DNA of 5,903 nt from Chloroflexota bacterium (lineage in GTDB: Bacteria > Chloroflexota > Dehalococcoidia > Bin125): assembly GCA_026705105.1 (NCBI GenBank), contig JAPPBK010000281.1, forward strand, positions 1-5,903, given 5' to 3'. A program made the position numbers and the translations under genes. Positions 1 through 5,130 of this stretch are shown here, piece after piece (the stretch's first letter is position 1; each line of letters opens with the position of its first letter). The notes under the pieces were generated by a model that saw only the letters and a list, made by a program, of their open reading frames with translations, had not been told where the DNA came from and did no database searches.

Positions 1-751
1 GCCTCGCTTCACCGAGGCGGCCCAACGCGCCGCCCGCTTCATCCTCAACCAGATGCGCAACCCCGACGGCGGACTGCTCCGCATTCACTCCGCCGGACGC
101 GCCTCCGTTGATGCCTTCGTCGAGGACTACGCCGCCCTCGCCGACGGCATGATCTCCCTCTACGAGGTCACCGGCGACGAGTCCTGGTACATCGAAGCGC
201 GTGCGATGACCGACGCCATGATCGACCGCTTCTGGGACTACGAAGGTGGCGGATTCTTTACCGTCGGACGCGACGGCGAGCAGCTCATCGCCCAGCGCAA
301 GCCCGTCCAGGACGGTGCGACGCCTAGCGGCAACTCGCTCGCCGCTCGCGCCCTGGCTCGGATGTATGCGCTCACCGCCGAGGGTCGCTACGCCGACCTG
401 ATCGAGGCCATGCGCGAGTCCTTCTCCGCCTACCTGAGCAAGGTGCCGACCATGCTCGGCCTGTTTGTCTCGGTTGAAGACTGGCTCAGCGATCACCGCT
501 CCGTCGCGCTGGTCGGGCCAGGCGACGACCCCGAAATCGCCCGGATGCAGCGCGACCTGTGGAGCGGCCTTCCGCGTCCGATGGTCGTCATGCAGCGCTC
601 CGGCGACGACACCCAGGTCCCGCAACTCGCGGACAAAGCGCAGCAGCATGGCCAACCGACGGCCTATGTCTGCCAGGCCTTCGCCTGCTCGGCCCCGGTC
701 CACACTGCCGCAGAGCTGCGTAAGATTCTCAGTGAACCACTGCCCACCTGA
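1..751 (+). CDS. DUF255 / YyaL-like (SPATA20-like) protein, C-terminal part
   Basis: The 5' end lies outside the window. The frame is open from base 2, giving 249 visible residues ending at TGA 749-751. The ATG at 53 is an internal methionine, since coding-like sequence (PRFTEAAQRAARFILNQ) precedes it. Family members usually have about 650-700 residues: an N-terminal thioredoxin fold followed by an alpha/alpha-barrel like those of N-acylglucosamine 2-epimerases and six-hairpin glycosidases. Only the last third of such a protein is seen here. Family-like signatures, counted from the Met at 53, are VEDYAALADGM (23-33), GGGFF (65-69), DGATPSGNS (87-95) and the C-terminal YVCQAFACSAP (205-215) with Cys207 and Cys212. 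The biochemical function of bacterial members is poorly defined; a redox or sugar-related role is inferred from the fold. It is the first visible gene of the plus-strand run, and its stop codon touches the ribosome binding site of the next gene. Confidence 0.88.
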   Translation, partial: PRFTEAAQRAARFILNQMRNPDGGLLRIHSAGRASVDAFVEDYAALADGMISLYEVTGDESWYIEARAMTDAMIDRFWDYEGGGFFTVGRDGEQLIAQRKPVQDGATPSGNSLAARALARMYALTAEGRYADLIEAMRESFSAYLSKVPTMLGLFVSVEDWLSDHRSVALVGPGDDPEIARMQRDLWSGLPRPMVVMQRSGDDTQVPQLADKAQQHGQPTAYVCQAFACSAPVHTAAELRKILSEPLPT

Positions 752-755
752 GGAG
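751..755 (+). promoter_or_regulatory. Shine-Dalgarno for the first VOC gene
   Basis: AGGAG lies 6 nt before the GTG at 762. Its first A is the last base of the upstream TGA stop. This supports the GTG as the start over in-frame upstream codons that lie inside the DUF255 gene, and suggests translational coupling. Confidence 0.75.
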
Positions 756-761
756 CGAGCC

Positions 762-1157
762 GTGCCCCACCAGACCATCATTCCTTCCCTCCGCTACGAC
801 GACGCCAATGAGGCAATCCGATGGCTGAAGGAAGCGTTCGGGATCACCGAACACTTCGTCGTCCGCAATGACGAGGGCGGTGTTGAGCACGCGCGACTCG
901 CCTGGCGCGGGTCGATCGTCATGTTGGGCGACGCTACCGACGACGTGCACAGCCTGCCGCAGCATCACGGCTCGATCAGCATGACCGCCGAGTCGGCCGA
1001 ACAGGTCGACGAGGTCTTTGCCCGCGCTGTCGCCGCCGGCGCCACAGTGATCCAGCCCCTGACCGACACCGCCTACGGCTCCCATGCCTTCACCGTCGCC
1101 GACTACGAGGGCAACCACTGGCATCTTGGCACCTACGATCCTCTGGTCGACGAGTAG
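762..1157 (+). CDS. VOC family (glyoxalase/PhnB-like) protein, copy 1
   Basis: A 131-residue protein, the normal size for a single-chain VOC protein with two beta-alpha-beta-beta-beta modules. The N-terminus (IIPSLRYDDANEAIRWLKEAFG, residues 6-27, split here as IIPSLRYDDA and NEAIRWLKEAFG) is the usual opening of PhnB/glyoxalase-like proteins. HARLAWRGSIVMLG (43-56) and YEGNHWHLGTYDP (115-127) match the bacterial glyoxalase-like group ending in GTY.P. The positions that bind metal in E. coli glyoxalase I (His, Glu, His, Glu) appear as Ile, Met, Ser and His, so a classical glyoxalase reaction is doubtful; this alignment was made by eye. Possible roles include binding a toxic small molecule or antibiotic, or another VOC reaction. 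GTG start with AGGAG 6 nt upstream. It ends in two consecutive TAG codons (1155-1160). About half its residues match the next gene, so the two form a tandem duplication. The substrate cannot be named. Confidence 0.87.
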   Translation: MPHQTIIPSLRYDDANEAIRWLKEAFGITEHFVVRNDEGGVEHARLAWRGSIVMLGDATDDVHSLPQHHGSISMTAESAEQVDEVFARAVAAGATVIQPLTDTAYGSHAFTVADYEGNHWHLGTYDPLVDE

Positions 1158-1159
1158 TA

Positions 1160-1166
1160 GGAAGGA
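1160..1166 (+). promoter_or_regulatory. Shine-Dalgarno for the second VOC gene
   Basis: The purine run GGAAGGA sits 7 nt before the GTG at 1174, between the double TAG stop and the start. It sets the start at 1174 rather than at an earlier in-frame ATG inside copy 1. Confidence 0.7.
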
Positions 1167-1173
1167 ACAAGCA

Positions 1174-1581
1174 GTGACCCACCAGACAGTGATTCCCGCC
1201 TTTCGAGCAACAGGCGCCCAGGCGTTGATCGACTGGCTACGCGACACGATCGGCCTGACCGAGCACATGGTCGTCCCGGACGGCGAGGGCGGCATCGCCC
1301 ATGCCCAGCTCGAATGGCGGGGCAGTCTGGTCATGCTCGGATCGACCCGGGGAGATGCCGACTTCCTCGACGAGACGGTCGGCAAGGCATCGATCAACCT
1401 GACGGCGGAATCAAACGAACAGGTCGACGACCTCTATCGCAAGGTCCAGGAGGCCGGCGCGACGATCTCGGTCCCGATGGAGGACACCGACTACGGCTCG
1501 CACAGCTTCAGTTTCCGCGACCCGGAAGGCAACTTTTGGCACGTCGGCACCTACGATCCGCTCGCCCCGGAACCGGAGTAA
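1174..1581 (+). CDS. VOC family (glyoxalase/PhnB-like) protein, copy 2
   Basis: A 135-residue paralogue of the gene just upstream. By eye, roughly 69 of 131 aligned residues are identical, with one two-residue insertion before TAES. Shared blocks are HQT at residues 3-5, GGxxHAxLxWRGSxVMLG (39-56), TAESxEQVD (77-85), YGSH (107-110) and EGNxWHxGTYDPL (118-130). As in copy 1, the glyoxalase I metal positions look altered, while His43, His110 and His123 are kept in both copies. The most divergent stretch is residues 57-76, in the middle of the chain, where substrate preference might differ. GTG start. The stop at 1579-1581 overlaps the translation start region of the PPOX gene. The two proteins could form homodimers or a heterodimer, since VOC proteins usually pair. 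The substrate is unknown. Confidence 0.87.
   Translation: MTHQTVIPAFRATGAQALIDWLRDTIGLTEHMVVPDGEGGIAHAQLEWRGSLVMLGSTRGDADFLDETVGKASINLTAESNEQVDDLYRKVQEAGATISVPMEDTDYGSHSFSFRDPEGNFWHVGTYDPLAPEPE
1575..1578 (+). promoter_or_regulatory. Shine-Dalgarno for the PPOX gene
   Basis: GGAG lies within the last codons of VOC copy 2, 7 nt before the GTG at 1586. It favours that start over the in-frame ATG at 1616 and implies coupling to the upstream gene. Confidence 0.6.
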
Positions 1582-1585
1582 CGCC

Positions 1586-2062
1586 GTGAACGTCCCCGAA
1601 CCGGAACGACCGCAGATGCCGGACAGCTTCGGCTTCAGCATCGAGGACTACCCCTTCGAGCCGATGTCGTGGCAATGGGTCACCGAGCAACTACAGACCG
1701 CCCGCAACTACTGGGTCGCGACGACCCGGCCCTCGGGCCGTCCCCACTCGGTGCCCGTCTGGGGCGTCTGGGTCGATGACGCCTTCCACTTCGCCACCGA
1801 TCCGAAAGGCGTCACCGCGCGGAACCTGATCGAGAACCCGGAGTCGGTCGTCAACCTCGAATCGGGCGACGAGGTCGTCATCCTCGAGGGCCGATTCGAG
1901 CTGCGCGACTCCACGCCCGGAATCCAGGTCGCCTTCAATGCCAAGTACGACATGCCCTGGGGCGAGGACGAGACGATCCCCGTCTTCACACTCTCGGTCA
2001 AGAAGGCGCTGGCCTGGACCGAGGCCAACTTCCCCAGCAACGCCACCCGCTGGCGCTTCTGA
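1586..2062 (+). CDS. PPOX-family (pyridoxamine 5'-phosphate oxidase-like) flavoprotein, possibly F420-dependent
   Basis: A 158-residue split-beta-barrel protein. The family signature is clear: ARNYWVATTRPSGRPHSVPV (39-58) followed by WGVWVDDAFHFATD (59-72), then TARNLIENPESVVNL (77-91) and the strand EVVILEG (96-102). The C-terminus ATRWRF (153-158) is typical of the small actinobacterial and Chloroflexota members annotated as pyridoxamine 5'-phosphate oxidase family or F420-dependent PPOX enzymes. Such proteins bind FMN or F420 and reduce small organic molecules; some bind heme or biliverdin. Genuine PNP/PMP oxidase activity is unlikely from size alone. The start is GTG 1586, supported by GGAG upstream; ATG 1616 would remove ten residues that look non-essential to the fold. 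Only 4 nt separate it from VOC copy 2. It is the last gene of the plus-strand run and faces the enoyl-CoA hydratase gene across 14 nt. Confidence 0.85.
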   Translation: MNVPEPERPQMPDSFGFSIEDYPFEPMSWQWVTEQLQTARNYWVATTRPSGRPHSVPVWGVWVDDAFHFATDPKGVTARNLIENPESVVNLESGDEVVILEGRFELRDSTPGIQVAFNAKYDMPWGEDETIPVFTLSVKKALAWTEANFPSNATRWRF

Positions 2063-2076
2063 CCCGTACGGCCTGC

Positions 2077-2850
2077 CTAGCTGCCTCTGAACTCCGCGGT
2101 CCGGCGCTCGTTAAAGGCCGCGACGCCCTCCTGCATGTCATCGGTGTAGGCCAGCCGCTCGAAGTAGAGCTGCTCGATCCGCAGCCCCTCGTCCAGCGAG
2201 GTCTGCATCCCGCGCACCGCTGCCGACTTGCAGGCCCGGACCGCCAGCGGCCCGTTGCGATTGATTCGCTCGGCCATCGCCCGGGCCGCGCCCATCAGCT
2301 CCTCCGCCTCGACGACCCGATGTACCAGACCGATCTCATGCGCCCGCTCGGCCGAGAGCGGGTCACCGGTCAGCATGATCTCCATCGCCCGGCTCTCGCC
2401 CAGCAGCCGAGGCAGCCGCTGCGTGCCGCCCCAACCCGGCAACAGACCCAACCCGACTTCGGGCTGTCCCATCTGCGCGCCGCTCGCCGCAATGCGGATA
2501 TCGCAGGCCAGCGCAACCTCAAGCCCGCCGCCGAAAGCGTAGCCGTTGATTGCCGCGATCAGCGGCTTCGAGATGTACATCCCTCGCATGATCGAGGGCG
2601 GGAGCTCAAAGCGCTCCTTCGACGGTTCGTCCATCAGCGCCGGAATCATGTCGCGCAGATCGGCTCCTGCCGAGAACGCCCGCTCGCCGCCTCCCGTAAT
2701 GATCGCGACCCACGCCTCGTCGTCATCCTTGAATCGGGCGCAGGCCTCGGCGAAGGCCGAGTACTGCTCCCGGTCGAACGAGTTCAGCGCCTGCTGACGA
2801 TCCAACACGATCGTCGCAATCCGGTCGGAGACTTCGTACGTCACTGCCAT
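2077..2850 (-). CDS. Enoyl-CoA hydratase/isomerase family (crotonase) protein
   Basis: A 257-residue crotonase, the normal length. Enzymes of this family add water across the 2,3 double bond of enoyl-CoA esters in the cytoplasm, in beta-oxidation and related acyl-CoA routes. SAGADLRDM (60-68) and NGYAFGGGLEVALACD (102-117) form the oxyanion hole, with Ala63 and Gly108 aligning to rat mitochondrial Ala98 and Gly141. Both catalytic glutamates are present: Glu111 in GGGLE and Glu131 in GQPEVGLGLLPGWGGTQRL, matching rat Glu144 and Glu164 with identical spacing. This supports true hydratase activity rather than a dehalogenase, decarboxylase or isomerase-only role. The chain-length preference cannot be read. 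The start is ATG 2850-2848 with AAGGGA 6 nt upstream. The frame stays open further upstream into the LLM gene on the other strand, but that stretch is not crotonase-like. The gene is divergent from the LLM gene. Confidence 0.94.
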   Translation of the reverse strand: MAVTYEVSDRIATIVLDRQQALNSFDREQYSAFAEACARFKDDDEAWVAIITGGGERAFSAGADLRDMIPALMDEPSKERFELPPSIMRGMYISKPLIAAINGYAFGGGLEVALACDIRIAASGAQMGQPEVGLGLLPGWGGTQRLPRLLGESRAMEIMLTGDPLSAERAHEIGLVHRVVEAEELMGAARAMAERINRNGPLAVRACKSAAVRGMQTSLDEGLRIEQLYFERLAYTDDMQEGVAAFNERRTAEFRGS

Positions 2851-2856
2851 GATCAG

Positions 2857-2862
2857 TCCCTT
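2857..2862 (-). promoter_or_regulatory. Shine-Dalgarno for the enoyl-CoA hydratase gene
   Basis: On the minus strand AAGGGA lies 6 nt before the ATG at 2850. This fixes the start and argues against the much longer upstream extension of the same frame. Confidence 0.65.
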
Positions 2863-2980
2863 CGGCAACCTGGACGCTGACCCTGCGCGCCCGATGCAGA
2901 CTATCCGACGGTCTCCGCGGGCCGGTACATGGCACGGCGCTACGCTAGTTCGAAGTAACTGGACCAACACTGAACCGCTG

Positions 2981-2985
2981 AGGAG
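2981..2985 (+). promoter_or_regulatory. Shine-Dalgarno for the LLM oxidoreductase gene
   Basis: AGGAG lies 7 nt before the ATG at 2993. It decides in favour of this start over an in-frame ATG at 2849, which would overlap the start codon of the divergent gene. Confidence 0.75.
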
Positions 2986-2992
2986 CAGAGTC

Positions 2993-4000
2993 ATGAGCCG
3001 ACGCATTGGCATGGGGTTCGACTGGCAGGGATCGATCAACCGCGAGGACGCGCTCAAGCGCGCGCAGGTCGCCGATGAAATCGGCATCGACTCGCTCTGG
3101 GTCGCCGAGGCATGGGGCCAGGACGCCTTCACCACCCTGGTGCAGCTCGCCGAGCGCACCAACAACGTCCAGGTCGGCACCAGTATCGTCAACATCTACT
3201 CGCGCACGCCGGCCGCGCTGGCACAGCACTTCGCCACGATCGATGAGCTCGCCGAGGGCCGCGTGATCGTCGGCCTGGGCAACTCCGGACCGCAGGTGAT
3301 TGAGCACTTCCACGGCGTCCCCTTCCAGCCCGCCTTCAAGCGCATGCGCGAGACCGTCGAGATCATGAAGATCCTCTTCTCGCACGAGCCGCTGAACTAC
3401 GACGGCGACATCTTCAAGCTGCAGCGCGGCTTCACCCTGCGCTTCGAGCCCTACCGCAAGCAGATGCCGATCTACCTGGCCACGCTCAACCCGAAATCGG
3501 TCCAGATGACCGCGGAGATCTCCGACGGCTGGCTGCCGGTCATGATCCCGATCGATCGGCTCGGCGAAGAGATCGACCTGGTCAACTCCTGGGTCCGCGA
3601 GGCGGGCAAGGATCCGGCCGACTTCACCGTCCGCGCGCCCGGCGGCGTGACGGTCGCCAACACGTCCGAGGACCACGCCCGCGCCCGCGCCGGGCAGGCA
3701 GGCACGCTCGCCTTCTACTGCGCCCGCATGGGCGAGTTCTACTATCGCCAGCTCTCGCGCCAGGGCTACGAGGACGAGGCCAACGCCGTCCGCGTCGCCT
3801 GGAAGGACGGCGGCGGCGCAGCCGGCGCAGCCGCCATTCCCGAGGACATGCTGCTCCAGTTCGGCTTCGTCGGCACCACCGAGCAGTGCGTCGAACGCCT
3901 CGAGCAGGAACAGGCCGCCGGCGCCCTGCTCCACTCCGTCAATGTGATGGAACAGGACCCCAACGAGTTCGGCAAGATCCTCGAGGCGCTCAAGGGCTAA
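2993..4000 (+). CDS. LLM-class (luciferase-like) flavin/F420-dependent oxidoreductase
   Basis: A 335-residue TIM-barrel protein of the bacterial luciferase-like superfamily, at normal length. Family marks in order are: first strand RRIGMGFDW (3-11), the helix-strand AQVADEIGIDSLWVAEAWG (24-42), VGTSIVNIYSRTPAALAQ (61-78), IDELAEGRVIVGLGNSGP (83-100) with the GLG.SGP loop, FKRMRETVEIM (115-125) and PIYLATLNPKSVQMTAEISDGWLP (159-182, central part LATLNPKSVQMTAEI). The region IDELAEGRVIVGLG resembles F420-dependent members such as Mer- and glucose-6-phosphate dehydrogenase-type proteins. Members bind F420 or FMN and oxidise or reduce small molecules. The reaction here cannot be specified. A Gly/Ala-rich loop (273-281) precedes the C-terminal part. 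The start ATG has a strong AGGAG. The gene stands alone on its strand, divergent from the hydratase and convergent with the DUF2332 gene, 12 nt apart. Confidence 0.92.
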   Translation: MSRRIGMGFDWQGSINREDALKRAQVADEIGIDSLWVAEAWGQDAFTTLVQLAERTNNVQVGTSIVNIYSRTPAALAQHFATIDELAEGRVIVGLGNSGPQVIEHFHGVPFQPAFKRMRETVEIMKILFSHEPLNYDGDIFKLQRGFTLRFEPYRKQMPIYLATLNPKSVQMTAEISDGWLPVMIPIDRLGEEIDLVNSWVREAGKDPADFTVRAPGGVTVANTSEDHARARAGQAGTLAFYCARMGEFYYRQLSRQGYEDEANAVRVAWKDGGGAAGAAAIPEDMLLQFGFVGTTEQCVERLEQEQAAGALLHSVNVMEQDPNEFGKILEALKG

Positions 4001-4012
4001 CCGACCCAGGCG

Positions 4013-5122
4013 TCAGTCCCAGCCTCGGTCCGCCCACTCGATCCACCAGCCGTGGGGCGATGACCTGGCCAGCAACTGACGCTCGGCGGCGCCGTTGGCG
4101 TAGCGGGTGATTGACAAGCTTGGCATCTGCACCTCGTCGATATCTTCCATGCGCAGTTCCAGCGTGACCAGCCAGACGGGACGTTCATTGCTGGTCTCTT
4201 GCAGCGTGCGGAAGATTCGCTCGCGACCGGCTGACGGGATCTGATAGAGCGCGACCGTTGAATAGACAGTCAAGGCCGTCTCAGGCGGCGTATCCGCGAT
4301 CATCCGGGGCAGCAGCTCGACCGCGTCGCCTCTGCGCAGATCGACCGGTGATCGCGCCAACTCGGTGGCGGCGGCGATCAGCCGTTGGTGCCGTTCGACG
4401 TGCTCCGGCCAGATCAGGGCTCTGAGCCAGCGCAGTTCGTCTTCGTTGCGCAAGTCAATCGGGTTGAGATCGATCCCACCGCGAAACTCGATGGCCAGGT
4501 CTTCGGCCAGCTGGGGCATCCGGCCCTCGCCGCGCAGTTCAGCTTCCAGCGATACCTTCGCCTCGGCACGGCCCCAGACCGCCTCCTCCTGCCCGCCGCG
4601 CAGGTAGCGATAGCGATAGCGGTCCACATTCAGATTGAGACCCGCGCTGGCTCCGACATCGATCAGCGCCAATGGCAGCGCGGACTCCCGCTGGACCATC
4701 GAGAACGCCGGCAACAAACACGTGCAGCGCCGCACCACGTTGGTCTGCGTGCGGCGCGTTCGAATCAGTTCCAGGAGATCGTCGCGGTACGAGAGGCAGA
4801 AATCACGAAACGCCGGGAACGCAGGCTCCATCGGCCGCTCGGCTCCGGAGACAATCGGATAGTGCGACGCGAGCGGATGCTCGGCATGTTCAGCGCCGCT
4901 GAGCAGCAGGTACTGCACCGCCGCGAACAGCATGTTGGGGGCCGGTTGTCGTTTCCGCTTCTGCGCCGCGAGTTCCAGGAGATCGTGATCCAGCGATATG
5001 CCGTAGGACAGCTCGGCGTACAGCGGCGAGGCCAGATCGGGCGCCTCAACTCGCGCGAAGCGATGAAACACGTCGCGATATCGCGCCGCCGTCGGCGCAT
5101 CGAGCTGGCTCCTCGGAGACAT
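4013..5122 (-). CDS. DUF2332 family protein, putative SAM-binding fold
   Basis: A 369-residue protein from ATG 5122. An in-frame TTG at 5134 would add four residues and overlap the upstream stop as TTGA; both starts have weak ribosome sites, and I prefer the ATG (GAG 7 nt upstream). It matches DUF2332 from end to end: SPLYAELSYGI near residue 32, PNMLFAAVQYLLLSG (62-76), RTQTNVVRRC (124-133), ALIDVGASAGLNLNVDRYRY (152-171), RRGDAVELLP (263-272) and the strand WLVTLELRMED (317-327). The block IDVGASAGLNL looks like motif I of Rossmann-fold SAM-dependent methyltransferases, with later GDAVELLP and STVALYQIP in the expected order. A methyltransferase role is my inference; the family has no established function known to me. 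It lies directly downstream of an alpha/beta hydrolase gene and is likely co-transcribed with it. Confidence 0.9.
   Translation of the reverse strand: MSPRSQLDAPTAARYRDVFHRFARVEAPDLASPLYAELSYGISLDHDLLELAAQKRKRQPAPNMLFAAVQYLLLSGAEHAEHPLASHYPIVSGAERPMEPAFPAFRDFCLSYRDDLLELIRTRRTQTNVVRRCTCLLPAFSMVQRESALPLALIDVGASAGLNLNVDRYRYRYLRGGQEEAVWGRAEAKVSLEAELRGEGRMPQLAEDLAIEFRGGIDLNPIDLRNEDELRWLRALIWPEHVERHQRLIAAATELARSPVDLRRGDAVELLPRMIADTPPETALTVYSTVALYQIPSAGRERIFRTLQETSNERPVWLVTLELRMEDIDEVQMPSLSITRYANGAAERQLLARSSPHGWWIEWADRGWD
4605..4622. repeat. Three-copy hexamer (TAGCGA, TAGCGA, TAGCGG)
   Basis: Two perfect copies and one copy with a single change. The repeat encodes the alternating Arg-Tyr run of the DUF2332 protein, just after its glycine-rich motif. 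Arg/Tyr-rich sequence here is usual for the family, so this probably reflects protein sequence rather than a mutable locus. Confidence 0.6.
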
Positions 5123-5130
5123 GTCCCGAC

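Larger units (their letters stand above)
2851..2992 (+). promoter_or_regulatory. Divergent intergenic region, likely back-to-back promoters
   Basis: A 142-nt gap between the start codons of the enoyl-CoA hydratase (leftward) and LLM oxidoreductase (rightward). It is the largest non-coding stretch in the window, and both promoters should lie here. Candidate boxes are weak. On the minus strand TAGTCT (2903-2898) fits a -10 element about 47 nt before the hydratase start, without a good -35. On the plus strand TACGCT (2941-2946) is a possible -10. TTCGAA (2949-2954) is a short palindrome flanked by AGTT and AACT, which could be part of an operator but is too short to claim. Confidence 0.4.

Noticed and set aside
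465..761. Extended start of VOC copy 1 at 465
   Set aside because: The extension is an Arg/Ser/Pro-rich out-of-frame reading of the DUF255 gene; VOC similarity begins at GTG 762.
729..1397. Minus-strand open frame of 222 codons opposite the two VOC genes
   Set aside because: It spans two real genes with ribosome sites and family motifs, and its own translation shows no domain.
2320..2880. Plus-strand open frame of 186 codons opposite the hydratase
   Set aside because: Antisense shadow of a gene with both catalytic residues intact; no ribosome site or motif.
2849..2992. N-terminal extension of the LLM oxidoreductase from an ATG at 2849
   Set aside because: The added residues do not resemble the LLM family, the extension would overlap the start codon of the divergent hydratase, and ATG 2993 has a strong AGGAG and begins exactly at the first barrel strand.
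2851..3195. Upstream extension of the enoyl-CoA hydratase frame on the minus strand
   Set aside because: Crotonase similarity begins at MAVTYEVSD (ATG 2850) with its own ribosome site; the rest lies over the intergenic region and antisense to the LLM gene.
2945..3934. Long minus-strand open frame (about 330 codons) opposite the LLM gene
   Set aside because: A high-GC shadow frame: Asp/Glu/Gly/Leu/Val-rich low-complexity protein, no family resemblance, and a well-supported gene on the opposite strand.
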